DNA from: Tanypteryx hageni
Taxonomy: Eukaryota > Arthropoda > Insecta > Odonata > Petaluridae
DNA length: 64,000 bases
Direction: 5' to 3'
Assembly (NCBI GenBank): GCA_028673005.1
Contig: CM054117.1
Coordinates: 52,387,870 to 52,451,869 of the forward strand
A program made the position numbers and the translations under genes. This document shows, in pieces, positions 47,126 to 59,188 of this stretch. The first letter of the stretch is position 1, and the number at the start of each line of letters is the position of its first letter. The notes under the pieces were generated by a model. The model searched no databases, was not told where the DNA came from, and worked only from the letters and a program-made list of their open reading frames with translations.

Positions 47126-48580
47126 TATAGAATAGAATAGAATTCATTGACACATTACATTTACATAGCTGCAGTACAAGTCTGTTAGTAAATTGGTGTC
47201 TCGTCAATAACTAACATACATTAACTGTTACACATCACACAAACGTTATAATACAAATGTTACATTCAATAATATTTCAAATTATACTTAACATTATGCC
47301 AATCAATGAAAGCCACGTCATTGTCTTCCATATATTCCATTAATGAATAATAACTCTTTTTTAACAAAAACTTTCACTTTCTCCTGGGAATATTTTACAT
47401 AATTACGTTTTTCTCTAAATTTTAGGGACAATTTATTATAAACTTTGATACCAGTATAATATGGACTATTTTCCATAAGTTTTAATTTGTGCTTTGGTAG
47501 ATTAAAGTTATCATTGCCTCTTGTATCATATTGGTGCTCAGACTGAAGATTTTAAAAGTATTCTTGATTATTATTGACATAGCTTTTTAGCTCATAAAGA
47601 TAGAGTGATGGAAGAGTTAAAATATTATATTGTTTAAATATTGGCTTGTAGGAATCTCTGAAGCCTGAGTTAGTCAGTATATGTATCACTTTCTTTTATT
47701 TTAAAAATAGTTTCCCAGTCAGAAGCATTTCCCCAGAAAATTATGCCATATTTAAATATTGAAAAGAAATTGCCATAGTACACTGCTAATCTGATTGACA
47801 TGCTAGTTATTGGTGCTAGTATTCACATATTGAAGCATGCTCCATTTAATCTTACTGCTAAATTATTAATTTGGTCTTTCCATTTCATATTCTCGTCAAT
47901 ATATACTCCCAATAACTTGGTTGAGTGCTTGATAATTATATTATAAATTTCATTAATCGGTTCCAAAGCAGCATTTTTATATTCTGCAGTTCTAAAATTA
48001 ATTACATTAGTTTTAGTTATGTTAAGCCCATTTGCAGAAAACCATTCCTCCATGTTTTCTATTGTTTGAAGCAAATTTTTACCTAGCTTTGCTATTGATT
48101 TTTCTTTTAAAATTGCTGAAGTATCATCCGCATATAAGATAATGTCTTCTTTTACACTATAGAGCAGATCATTCATATATACAATAAAAAGTAGTGGACC
48201 AAAGATAGATCCCTGTGGCACTCCTATTTCCACATCACTCCACTCTGTACACAAAGATTGATTTTTATTACTTATTATTGTTTTTTGTTTGCGTTCTGAA
48301 AGATAAGATTCAAACCATTTGAGAGAATTGTTATGAACACCATAGTACTTTCATTTTCTGATTAATATTTCATGTCTAACACAATCAAATGCTTTGGATA
48401 AGTCACAGATCAATCCTGCTGTAGACTGTGATTTATCAATGGATTCAGAAACATTATTTACAAAGTCTAATAATGCTGTAGTAGTTGAGTATTTCTTTCT
48501 AAGGCCATGCTGACTATTTGATAACAGGTGATTAATAAGCTCGCACGTCTTATGAAAATTCATTAATATCGTAGGCGCTA
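47126..48580 (-). pseudogene. 5'-truncated CR1/Jockey-type LINE, nearly intact RT core
   Basis: From right to left on the minus strand: ELINHLLSNSQHGLRKKYST, TTALLDFVNNVSESIDKS, AGLICDLSKAFDCVRHEIL (first catalytic Asp), a frameshift near 48350, KYYGVHNNSLKWFESYLSE, DVEIGVPQGSIFGPLLFIVY, IILYADDTSAILKEK (YADD), and STKLLGVYIDENMKWKDQI. After a stop near 47823 comes further recognisable C-terminal sequence in another frame (YGIIFWGNASDWETIFKI). The 3' end carries a pentanucleotide-like (TTCTA)n tail near 47126-47145. It is 5'-truncated and inactive but less decayed than the LINE at 36421-37510. Confidence 0.88.
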
Positions 48581-49198
48581 CCAAGTATGATCTATATGGA
48601 AAATGAAATTCCCAGGAGTTAAGAGAAGAGGAACGTGTCTCATATTTCAACCCTAACAAAACGAGCTACGAAATAATTTTTGGTGCGTTGCATGGAGCTT
48701 CCTCCATGAGTTTGACGAAGTCACGTATTACAAATAAACACATTCTCCATCTTTCCTTACAGCGTGTCTCAGCGTTCGCCTTTCTTTCCCCCTCTCTTTG
48801 TATCCGCCATTTCACGATTCCCCCCACGTCTTTTCCCCCATAAAGAGATTTCCGCAATGCGCACATTCCGATACTGTTTACCTTCTCCAGCCGAATCTCC
48901 GTCTCGCGCACGCACCTTTCTTTCGCACAACCCCAAAGGAGAACCCTTTCACTCTCCGGCTCCCAATCGAAGGCGATGGAGGAAAGGAAAAAATATCGAA
49001 AGACGCCATCCCGCACCTCTTTCCCCATTCTGCCCCCGGCTCCATTCTCGCCCTTTTCCCCCTAATATTTCGCCTTCCCCTCACGTTCCGTCTCTCCCTT
49101 AGCTTACCCTAAACCTTAACCTCCCGCATCCCTCTCTGTTGCTCCTTAACCATCGCGTATTTTTTTGTCTTCCTCGAGAGAATCACCTCTCCGGCGAG
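48581..49198. other. CpG-containing, pyrimidine-rich stretch
   Basis: Overlapping frames of 68-120 codons occur on both strands in GC-richer DNA (48760-49130). None shows a domain, a homologue or a clean exon structure. Possibly a regulatory patch; otherwise nothing recognised. Confidence 0.4.
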
Positions 49199-49985
49199 AT
49201 CGATTTTTCTTCTCTCTCTCTACTCGCGAAGCAGTTGAAAGGAAAGAGTAAAGTAGAGAGAGAAAGGAAAGGTAGATTTCGAAGGTGAGAGAGATTGAGG
49301 GAAAAAGAAGTATGTAGATTTAGAAGGAGAAAGATAGATAGACAGATATAGATAATATAAGTCTTTATTTGGGCGAGATTGTCAATTACAGGCAGGAAGA
49401 AAGTAAAAAAGAATAAAAATAAAATAAAATATTACATAAAAAAGTAGAAAGGGTGGGGGAGTAGGAGATAAATAGGAGAGAAAGAGAGAGGGAGAATAGG
49501 CGAGAGAGAGTGACAGTAGGCGAGAGAGAGTAGTAGGAGAGAGAGGAAAGAGGTCAAATGAAACGGAGTGAGGGGAAAAAGATGGATGCCGAAGGAGAGA
49601 GAGAGGGAGAAGCAAAGGAAAAGAGAGTAGTGAAATTAAAAGAGGGAGTGAGGAAAACGGAGGGTTAAAGAGAAAGGCAAACTATATAAAATCGGAGGAA
49701 TAAAGATGCGAGGAGAAGTGAGAGAGAGAGGAGGGAAATGGAAAGAAGGGGGAAAAGCTGAAAAGGGGAAGATGAAGGAAGTGAAGGGATAAAGTAGAAT
49801 GGAGACAGGGAAGGAAAGAGGATTGTGAATAGGAGAATAAGGGAGATCGGTGGATGGAGAGAGGAAGTAAAAGGCAAAATATACTAAAAGAAGAGAGAAA
49901 AAGAAGGAAAAAGGAGGGAGGGGTGGGAAAGAGAAGCAAGAGAAAGAGATGAAGAGAAAAGGTCTAGGCGTTAGAGATTTGTAAG
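49199..49985 (+). repeat. AG-rich purine tract (~790 bp) with an embedded LINE 3' end
   Basis: Nearly continuous GAGAGA, GGAAA and AGGGAG words. At 49345-49440 a different segment is embedded. Its minus strand (GACAATCTCGCCCAAATAAA followed by GATA-like repeats) looks like the 3' end of a LINE with an AATAAA signal and microsatellite tail. Minus-strand frames across the tract are CT artefacts. Confidence 0.8.
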
Positions 49986-51160
49986 GAGATAAGGAATCTC
50001 GTCGGCTTCGTCGGATTCCTGTGCCCTTTTGCAATTATTTCTGAGAAATTCAGACGGCAGATAGAAGAATGTATATATAATTAAAAGAAAACTAACTGCC
50101 TGCAGGCTTGAGTGGTAAAATCTCGGCGGTGTTGTTTGCGAATGTTTATCCTGTATTTTAGGGAGATATAATGTAGGAATCAGATAATTGATGATAGTTT
50201 CTATGCAGAGAATATGTAGTGTTCAGGGCTTCGAGCCATACGGTGTAGTTGTCTATGAATTGTGGAAAATACGTGGAAATGATATGAACGTCGTTGGCGT
50301 AATTTCCTCGCCCAAAATATTTATTATGTTTATAAAAGAATACTAAAGGAACGTAGAAAGCTGAAGTGTGACCGAGGTTAGATCAAAATTTCTGCTAAAA
50401 AAAGCTGTGTAATTCTACGTGATTCATTGATCAATAACTCGTTCGTTTAAAAATATATTTTTACACTTACCGAACAACTATCAGAGATAATTTAGTTTTA
50501 TTTGTTTCTGGTGAGAAATTTGTGCGAACAAGTATGAAAAAGCTCGAATTATTACAGAAAAATTCAATATATTAATTGAGGTCAAAGTATTCTTCGATAA
50601 ATGCACTACAAAATTTTATTTCGTTTCTTTAAGCTAATTTCTTAAGATCATCATTAGTGTAATGTTCAATCAAAAATGACGGGTAGGCATGAACGAAGTA
50701 TTAAATTACAATAAAAACAGCTCAAGATGCAGATTTTAGAAAAAAGTTTAATGAAAATAGTACCAACGCAAATAAACAAATCCCTGGCTCATTTTTAGCA
50801 TTTAATGAATCTTACAAAATATATGTTAATGACAGCAAACTCTCGCCATTTTCGGTATTTTCATTGGCGGCTTCGGCTATTCGGTCGTAGCAGCCAGTCT
50901 ATACGTCTTCGCTTAAAGAGCCAGCTATGGACTGATCGTTCGCAGAGTCGTACTATTTCTTTAATTTAAGATGAAAGAAAATAAACTGACAGTGGATTGT
51001 TTGCTTTATTACAATAGTCGAGAGAATCAGCTTTCCATTTCATATAATTCGTGATTTTATCTCCGGTATTGATTTGTCTGTCCTGCAGATTGATATTAAG
51101 TGAAAGGCAATATTGGTTTTGAACTTGTGCATCCACGGGAGAATGTGAATGTGTAACAAA
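49986..51160. other. AT-rich intronic stretch
   Basis: No gene recognised. A degraded TCAAAAATGACGGG module lies at 50669-50682, related to the palindromes at 12815 and 19111. Confidence 0.4.
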
Positions 51161-51164
51161 GAGT

Positions 51165-52190
51165 GTGCACGGGTTTCCCGAGGTACAGAAGTACTTTTCG
51201 TCGAATTCGCAGTATAATAATCGTATACTAATATATTTGCTTTGAAATCAGGAAATTATTTTTCCTTATATTGTGGTAGCCCTACTTTTTTATCCATTCT
51301 AAACATATTCTTCTCGTTTTCCCGTTCTATACTCGCCATACAAACGAAATTTCTTGAAATCCGTTCATCCAATAACTTCCAAATTCATAGTTACAGAAAA
51401 ATTCTAACCTTGATATTGTGGTAGCCCTGTTTAGTCGACCCGGTTGAAATATAGCGTTTTGGTCATTTATTTATATGAAGATTAAATATATTATATTTGG
51501 TTAAAATTCATTCCGTCAGTTCTCTAGAAGTATGCGTAAAAGAAATATTATTTAACTTTTTACTGTGGTAGCCCTGCTCATTAGCTCCGCTTTAAACATC
51601 TTGATTTCATTACGGGTTCGATTCCCGGTCAAGGACATGATTTTTTTCTCCTTCTCAAAGTTCTAAACTTATATATAAAATTTAATTTAAATCCGTCCAG
51701 CCAATTCCTTCCAATTACTTAATTACTGATTGAGTTTAATTTGTAATTGTGACACCCCTGTTTGGCTGAATCTGTTTAAATATATAATAAGTATTAAATT
51801 TTGTTAAAATTGATGTAGACAATTTCACACAAATACGTGTAAAAAAATTTATTGCCTTTATTGTGGCAGCCCTGTTTTCCATATCTATACTAAACATAGT
51901 GAGTTTGTTTTTCTATGTTGCGCCCATCATTTATTAAAAACTTTGCTGAAATCGGTTAAGCCAATTCCTTCCAAATTCACAATTACCGAAAAGTTATACT
52001 ATGCAATTGTGGCACCCCTGCTCAGTCGATCCTGTCCAAATATGCCATTTTGGTCATTAATTTATGTGAGTATTCTATGTACCAAATTATGTTGGAATCG
52101 GTTAATCCAATTCTTCCCTGATATATGCATACGGACGGACGGACATCACGAAGATAATAAGTGCTTTTCAGCAATGACGATTTGCTTCTC
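51165..52190 (+). mobile_element. Repeat family B, copy 2: ~145-bp tandem monomers
   Basis: Same order as the copy at 5571-6566: CGGGTTTCCCG palindrome, ACTTTTCG, six monomer starts near 51270, 51415, 51562, 51746, 51860 and 52006, an ACGGACGGACGG tract (52131-52143), then AGTGCTTTTCAGCAATGACG. The closing hairpin arm is mutated. An extra ~50-bp insert containing GGGTTCGATTCCCGGTC (51615-51631) enlarges the third unit. Confidence 0.8.
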
Positions 52191-52638
52191 GAGGAGAATT
52201 AATGAATCGTTATCGACTTAAAACCTCTTTACAATGCGTCGAAAAACATTTTTATCCCTTGTTTCCGTTTTAATTCTGCGAGAGAGAGCAAAATGAAAAA
52301 ATGTGCGACATTTGTCGCCCTTTTTAAAAATTGCGGCATTTGTTATTTCCTTCGGAGGTGTTCGCCATCAAAATGAGTTTTTTTATCCTAGGAGAGACAT
52401 TGGACTAACAAGTCGAGTGTTCTCCGTGAGCGTCGATAAAATTAGCGCGTTTTTTATTTTTTTATTTTTCATGTGGTTATACCTCCAACACGTTCCGTCA
52501 CTAGAGCCTCGTTCGTTTTATAACGTGGGGTTCTCCGCGAAGGTAAGGTTAATGTTTAAATGAGATAGGCTTAATAGCTAAGTTAGTGTTGCGTTGCGTA
52601 TCACCATTCTACATAAACATGCATTTTACATAGAAATA
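52191..52638. other. Intronic stretch, nothing recognised
   Basis: A segment at about 52393-52543 is bounded by good splice-like signals (TTTTTTATCCTAG and AAGGTAAGG), but its frames match no known protein. Confidence 0.4.
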
Positions 52639-52856
52639 CAGGGTGACCCAAAAGTCATTGAAAGATTTGTTTTTATTATAGTTTTTTTGACTGAAATTGA
52701 AATTGCAAATATTGGTTTTATTCATTGATTGGTGTAATTATCCATTATGTGTTTCCCGAGACTCCTTTATTTATATCTGAAAAAGTAAAAATAAAAAACT
52801 TAAAAATAAAAAAGTTATAATAAGGAAAGTCGTTCAGTGACTTTTGGGCCATCCTG
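52639..52856. mobile_element. mariner-like MITE (218 bp)
   Basis: The left end CAGGGTGACCCAAAAGTCA and the inverted right end (reverse complement CAGGATGGCCCAAAAGTCA) match at 17 of 19 positions. TA lies on each side (52637-52638 and 52857-52858), as expected of Tc1/mariner insertions. AT-rich body, no transposase. Confidence 0.8.
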
Positions 52857-52858
52857 TA

Positions 52859-54560
52859 TAATTTTTTGGACAATTAATACTTCCAAAATGACATTTACTT
52901 TTAGAACGAAATCAATTTTGCATTAAAAGTTTGAATGTAACCCTATCCGTCGCTAAAAAAGTTTTGAAAACTCAAAACTTTTGAAGAATAAGTGGCATTA
53001 ATGCGGAAATGTACGCTCAAATTTCCAGCTTTCCATTTTTTTTTATACCTTTAGAGAAAACAAAATTTTAAATTGCCCCTCAGCCCCCGAACTTTTAATT
53101 TTTTCAAAACTCAAACCTAAAGAAAAAAGAAATTACAGCAGTACGGAGATATATCCTCCAGGTGTCAGTCTATATCATTTAAGGTTTCATCACAATTTCG
53201 ATTTAAGCAAGTGCACAGATAGAGAGATGGCAAAGTGAAACTATAAGCGTATTTTTTTAAACGTTCTAAAAATAAACGAGAGCCGAGGTGTTTAAACTAC
53301 TTTTCAAATATCCCTGAAGGATGACGAGCATAACAGGTAATCCGTAAGAAATAGATCGGTGTAGCTAATTAAGTCATCCACAATCGACTGATAACTGATT
53401 ATTTTTAGAAATATTAGTGTAAAATTTGATTATCCTCGTGAAATTCTTCCTTCGGACAACTGAATGGTTAAAAATCACATTAAAAATGCGTTTTGGATTT
53501 TTTTTGGTGATGATGTGCAGAAAGCAGATTAATATGTTGCCAGTCGAACGTTTAGCTGTTTCTCGTAATACCTTAATAATATGCACTCTGTTATCTTAAG
53601 TTTCATTTAAAGGTATAATATTTTAAATGGGAGTCTTGGATCAATTTTGTATATATTTTTTAAACGCAAACTCGAAGCTTGTTTAATTTTTCTCAATTCA
53701 AAATATAGAGCGTTGAAAAGAGACTTTCATTGCGGAAGATTTTCTGCACATTTAAAAACAAAACTTTTCCGTTTTATTGTGATTAATTTGTTTTGTTGCG
53801 TCTATAATGAACTTGTCTTGTTTCCGCTGAAATCACCGCCAAAAATACACTATTTAAAAATTCAGTTGAAGCATACAATTCTAGATATAAACCCATTTCA
53901 TTCAGAATTTTATTTGTCGAAAGGACTCATATGAGTATGAAATTTAATATGTGCATTTTGATATCATTAGCTTTAAACTTAAAAATTTAACAATAATTTG
54001 TAATCTCTCATGGATAAGTTTTATAGAAATATTGTATGACAGCGCGATTCATGTGTTGCTTTATATTTTGAACGGATTGCCATATTATTTAATTTGCCTC
54101 GTGTTGAGTTTTACGACGCAGTTTGGTATCATAAAATACAAGAAGTCGATAAGATATCCAGTATAAAATTTTGTGTGGCTTATCCAAAATCGTCCAGTTC
54201 CGATCGATAATGCAAGTACGATAAGGTTAACGTGGTCGTAATTCTCATATTCTCATTTAACGTTTTCTCGAATGATGAAAATGACTTTTTTTATGCGATT
54301 CACTGAGGATCCGCGCATTTTCTTTTTCCATTCAATTATAATTTACACATTTGAACGCCGTATCATATCCGGACCAAAAACATTTAGGAGGATATCATCA
54401 TTGTTCGTGTAAATTCGTAAAATGGCCCGCGGCGCTATGTTTTGTGTAGTAGATCGTCATTAAATGTGGATCATTATAAATTCTGAAGGTTTTTAAATAA
54501 ATATATAGGCATGGTAATACAAATCTTCCTGTCATCTTGCCAAAATATAGGTGAAACTGT
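52859..54560. other. AT-rich intronic stretch, nothing recognised
   Basis: About 1.7 kb. The short frames at 53647-54166 are AT-rich and unsupported. Confidence 0.4.
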
Positions 54561-54569
54561 TCATTATTG

Positions 54570-54830
54570 TATTTATTTATTTATTTCTTACTACGGCGAG
54601 GTTGAGGCCATATGGCCCCTTCTTCCACCTAACCATTATGATACACAATATGATAAATATAAATGTACAGAATTCAATACAAATCAATATAGAGAAATGA
54701 AAATCATTTCAAGGTATTCATAAATAATAAAAAATAAGAATAGTACAGCACAAATATACACAAAGTAAAATAATAAAAATCATCATCACTGCCCTGTTTG
54801 CTGATGGATATAGTGATGTGCTGATATTTA
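54570..54830 (-). mobile_element. LINE 3' UTR remnant
   Basis: The minus strand ends in GGCCTCAACCTCGCCGTAGT followed by an (AAATA)n tail at 54570-54587, a pattern of LINE 3' ends. Upstream (rightward) is AT-rich 3' UTR-like sequence with no surviving coding region. Confidence 0.5.
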
Positions 54831-55390
54831 AATGAAGGATAGAAGGAAAAATACAGAGGAAAGTATTACATTTTTATGAGGACCTAATGCTGGCTAAGTA
54901 TTTAGCGCAATGTACTGATATTTTTTGCAATTTAAAAAACAAAACTAGAAAAACTGCTTTGTAAAAAATTGTGTTTGAACTGGGAGGCAGCTCTAGCGGT
55001 TGTAACATTTCAGTCGCTTAAAAATATGAAAACCCTTTCAATAGCCTTTATGCTATATAAGCTAATTGGATAGTTACGCCGATGCCTAGTGCAACTACAC
55101 CATCAAATAGTACAAGAGAAGTCGTAGAGATGGCATTACCGTGACTATAGAATTCCCATCGTATTAGAGGAATAATTCAAGGCTAAAATTTTTGAAATGT
55201 AAAATACTTGTATTTAAATGCATTAGAGACTTAACTAATTCTGCTTATAATTTAGAGTTTGTGTATAAATTTGTTTAATACTGATATTATTAATCTTTAT
55301 TGTAAATTTATAATATATCCAGCCTTAGAATTTTTTATAATTTATAAATGTTTATTTTATGTAGTCTTGTGTGTTGTTCAAGGTACCATT
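54831..55390. other. AT-rich intronic stretch, nothing recognised
   Basis: No gene or named repeat recognised. Confidence 0.4.
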
Positions 55391-55394
55391 TCTC

Positions 55395-55465
55395 CTAAGA
55401 TTTTATAACTGCCCAGCTATTCATTGCATTACCTTTTAGATACCATTGCGCGTAGGCAAGAGGGA
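55395..55465 (+). mobile_element. SINE distal-module fragment
   Basis: The reverse complement contains CTCTTGCCTACGCGCAATGG and GCAATGAATAGCTGGGC, matching the distal module of the SINE at 19340-19635 and 34175-34485, here in the opposite orientation. The tRNA-like head is missing. Confidence 0.65.
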
Positions 55466-55674
55466 ATCAGCAGATAGTAAAAAAAATTATGATACAAAGA
55501 GTCAAGTTAAATAATAGAATAAAAAGATGTGAACAATAAGGTCATGAAAATCCGTAGGATTGTATGCATGTGCAATGATTATTAGCGATAATAATAATAA
55601 TTTAGCGTGCTTCCAATATATGCAATGTAAATTGATTTAAAATTTTGACATTTGGGAAGGCGAAAAAATCCTGT

Positions 55675-55705
55675 ACTTGACCGGGAATCGAACCCGAGTC
55701 AAGTT
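55675..55705 (-). repeat. tRNA-like T-arm fragment
   Basis: The minus strand reads CTCGGGTTCGATTCCCGGTC, a complete T-arm/box B. It closely matches the insert in the family B copy at 51615-51631, including the following AAG. No A box or cloverleaf is present, so it is a SINE remnant and not a tRNA. Confidence 0.5.
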
Positions 55706-56160
55706 TAAGATTTATGCGCAAATGCATAATATATCATTTCCTCAACTTTCCATCTTGTAAATTGATTTACTTCATCACTTAGTTTGCACATATTGAACAC
55801 GAAACAAATTATTTTAATTATACCCTTTATATATATATATCTAAGTTCCATAATAGGCATCGGGGAATATTATTTTCGATAACGTGATTTTTTTAAAAGA
55901 AATATTTAACTTTTCCTGTAGAAATCCAATATTTCCCGAATTTACGCGCTATCTTCAAGAAACCGACCAGCTAACCTTTGTATGTACTCTATTGATTCGC
56001 GAGACTACGACATATTGTTATGTTATATACTTCCATCTGCCTCTGGATTTCCACGAAAGTGCCGAAGGAGTTCCGTTATGTTAAAACATTTGCCAGTTTC
56101 GCACCACTAGCTGGAAGGGCAACAGGTACGCTTTCCTATACCTCTTTTGTCTTTTGCTCT
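55706..56160. other. AT-rich intronic stretch, nothing recognised
   Basis: Small TA run at about 55831-55842. No gene recognised. Confidence 0.4.
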
Positions 56161-56465
56161 CTTCCACATTTTAGGAAGTATCGATCTAGCCCTGTTAATA
56201 AACATTATCTTTCTCTTTGGTCTTCTCTCTCACTTGTTCATTTTCCCTTCACTCTTCCCTCTCTTCTCTTTGTCACTCCCTTTCTTTCACTCTCTCTCTC
56301 CCTATGTCTTCCCCACTATCTACCTCTATCTTTTCTGACAGATATTTCCCCTCTTTTCCTCTCCCTCTTTTTCTATTTTCCTCCCTCTACCCCTCTCTCT
56401 TAACGTATTTCTCCATGTATATCACCCACTTTCTTTCTCTGTCGCCCTGCTTCAATATATATCTT
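56161..56465 (+). repeat. CT-rich pyrimidine tract
   Basis: CTCTCTTC and CCCTCTTT words. The stop-free frames (127, 85 and 63 codons) are compositional. Confidence 0.8.
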
Positions 56466-56489
56466 TATATATAATTACTCAATATCTGT

Positions 56490-56780
56490 ACGTCCATCTG
56501 TTCGTCCGTCTATCTGTCTGTCTGTCAGTCCGTCTGTCTGTCTGTCCGTCCGTACGTCTGTCCGTCCGTACGTCTGTCTGTCTGTCCGTCTGTCCCCTCT
56601 TTTATCTCTTGAACACTTTGTCATAGAGAAATGCTGTAAATATCATATTGTTTCTGCCAACTAGGAGACCCGGGACAACTATTTTCGTTTACGGAAGTAT
56701 CCCAGATTCGGCTCCGGGAAACGGTTATATTTTTCCATATGTTTACACAGGAGTTTCGATTTTTCAAGGTTTGATTCATT
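56490..56780 (-). mobile_element. Repeat family D, copy 2, with expanded (GTCY)n
   Basis: The reverse complement of 56596-56700 gives GTCTCCTAGTTGGCAGAAAC, then GACAAAGTGTTCAAGAGAT, homologous to 39355-39413. The GTCT/GTCC microsatellite that follows is expanded to ~100 bp here (56496-56596), against ~18 bp in the other copy. Confidence 0.6.
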
Positions 56781-57149
56781 AAACTACGTCAAACTTAATA
56801 TATTTCAATGTTAATAATTAAAGGTTATTATTATTCAGTAAACTACATGTGGGCTGTGGGCATTTTTAATAGTCTGCCTTTCTTCCTCTCTTTCTAATTA
56901 ACCCTCTTCCTCTTTCCCTCTCTCCTTCCTTCTCTTATTCTTTCCGCATATTTCTTTTTATCTCTACTCCTCTCTAACCTTTTATCACTTTTTTCCTACT
57001 CCTTCACCACTTTCTTTTCTCGCACAACAAAAACAAATTTGCCGAAACTTTTGAATAACACGTTTTCGTCTGGACTAAGCAAAACACCTTTTATCCAAGG
57101 CACCCTTTTTTATTCGTCATTTTTTTCGACCTTTCGAACGTCGCGCACA
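56781..57149. other. AT- and CT-rich intronic stretch
   Basis: No gene recognised. Confidence 0.4.
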
Positions 57150-57567
57150 TGTAAATCCCGCACGTGTAGCATGTACGAGACGGGGAGACAGTGGGGGAGA
57201 GAGGAGAAGATGAGGGTGCGTCCTGTGCCGATCCACCCTAACGCAGGTCGCACCATCCATGTCACGAGCAGATGTTGGTCATCCGTATCGACTGGAACCG
57301 CGCCCACGCTTCCGCTGGAATGGGACACGAGAGGGAGGGGGCGGAAGAGGAAGGTAGGAAGGGGGAGTGAAGGAGTTAGATCTGATCAGGGAGGAAGCGA
57401 GAGAGGGGAAGGGGTCGTTCCCGACACCTGTCGCGGGGGATGACGGGAAAGAGAGGGACCGAGTTGCGAAGACGGAACTGCCGCCGATTCAATGCCGCGA
57501 CTCGCGAACGGGCGAGGAAAATCGAACGGTTCATCGCAATGCAGCTGATGACGATATAGGTGAGATT
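57150..57567 (+). other. CpG-rich island ending at a splice-donor-like site
   Basis: This is among the most GC- and CpG-rich DNA in the window. One frame (57367-57576) stays open and reads ...GDDGKERDRVAKTELPPIQC... up to ACGATATAG|GTGAGA, a good splice donor at about 57557. I recognise no domain. It could be a first (5' UTR or coding) exon of an unknown transcript, an alternative RGK exon, or an unmethylated regulatory island. No ATG with good context begins the frame. Confidence 0.25.
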
Positions 57568-58815
57568 ATTTTTTAAATGACGTCAGAGCAATAAAATATT
57601 CTTCGTTAATTAATTTATTTCTTTATTCATTACTATTTCACATACAGCACACAATGGGCCAATTTGCAGTGAAATCTATAATTCGACAAAGAACAAACAC
57701 AAACATTTATGTCCTAGGTGGGATTCGAACCCGCGACCTTAGTATCCGTTAGTATTTAACCATATAATTCACATTTACAGCTATTTCATTGCAAAAATTT
57801 CCCTTAATCGAATACTTTCAGAGACATCATACGAAATAAGTCTAAAGGAAGATCCAGGATAACAGTTGAATGGACGATGAGGGATGCTTTAATAGTCGCC
57901 AAGCGATTCGGAAAACCAGTTACGCATTTCGGCTACAGAGGATCGGTCTTCCATATCCATCAATGGATCGTTGATTTGATTTTGGGATTTTCCACCGTTT
58001 TGTAGATATCGGATTCATTCTGATAGACAATTGAATTTTAGCCGTAATGTGAACTCGGCATTTCGTTTCCAGAATATTACGTTCAGCTTATGAAATATTT
58101 TTTTCGGTAAATTGTCAATTATTTGCAAATATAAGCATAAGGATACGTGTATCGAAATAATTCGTTGAATTGCTCAATCAATAAGTATGTGTAGGAATTT
58201 GTTTTTGCTGAGATTTGGAGTGGCTAATGAGAGATTTATTATCTATTAAATTATAGCAGGAATTAATTGAATGTGTAAGAACTCCTGTACCTGACATAGC
58301 CATATGTGAACATCATCTATAATCTACTGAACCTCTACCTAGATAGTATATGCCACAACCCCGGCGTATAATGTGGTAAATCCCTTTCGTTGGTATCTTG
58401 ATTTAGCGTCTTATTTAAGCGAAAATTAATTCGCCTATTTTTGCGTTTTGAAATTTCGGCCGCTCTACTAAGGGGGAAAGTATGATTATTAAATCAAATA
58501 AAACTTCTTCAATGCCGCTGTTTCAATAGTTATCGAAGTCATCTGGCACAACACTTCAAAACCTGTGCTGTTATATAATATTATTGTTGTTTTGGCTATG
58601 TTGATTCAAATTCCGTCAAGTCATTTATTTTGTTTTTGCTTTGCCAAAAACTTAGTCCCACACCCGTGTACAGTTTGTATAAAAAATATGTGTACTCTAC
58701 AGTTACAGTAACTTACTGGCTTCGCCTTCAGCTGTTTTGTCAAGCCTGCGCCGCCGACATATCTCCTTCATTCTCTCTCGAATCAGTAAAATTGCAGCTC
58801 TTGGTTACGTGATAG
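57568..58815. other. AT-rich intronic stretch with a tRNA-like T-arm fragment
   Basis: At 57717-57740 the minus strand reads TCGCGGGTTCGAATCCCACC, a perfect box B/T-arm without a matching A box; probably a SINE remnant. Nothing else recognised. Confidence 0.45.
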
Positions 58816-59188
58816 TTTATAGCGCGTTTCATTTTATAAATGCGCTTGTTTTCGCTCTGTCTGCCGATCTATCCGTCTGTGCAATCGAATAAATTAAAAA
58901 GCAAGTAAACGATAAGATATATAAGAACGAAATTTGCAGGGTATATGTGATCTATGATGTCATTTATTTCGCTGCAAAAAATATTTTGGAGAAATCGATA
59001 GGCGTCTGGGGTTGCCATCAAAATTTTAAACTAAGATTCTGAGCGAATGGTTTCAGATGGAAAGTGAAAACTTTTAAATTAATTATTGAATGAATAACTT
59101 AATGTCATATAGTTCTATTAGTAGATTTATAAATAATTTTAAGTTTACAATTCTATATAAACCTCAATAAATAAAACGCGCTTTTACG
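58816..59188 (-). mobile_element. Repeat family E, single copy (HINE-like)
   Basis: The left end holds a hairpin, AGCGCGTTTCATTTTATAAATGCGCT (58819-58844 region), followed by a CTGTCTGCC...CCGTCTGTGC tract. The right end carries AAAACGCGC at 59176-59184, complementary to the GCGCGTTT of the hairpin. In reverse orientation this is the same plan as families A and B: short terminal repeat, AT-rich body, GTCY tract, end hairpin. Confidence 0.5.

Noticed and set aside
52393..52543. Possible exon between TTTTTTATCCTAG and AAGGTAAGG
   Set aside because: The splice-like signals are good but the peptide is a T-rich hydrophobic string without homology; such pairs arise by chance in long introns.
57700..57760. 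A true tRNA gene at the perfect T-arm GGGTTCGAATCCCACC
   Set aside because: There is no matching A box, D-arm or acceptor stem; the same is true of the T-arm fragments at 51615 and 55675.
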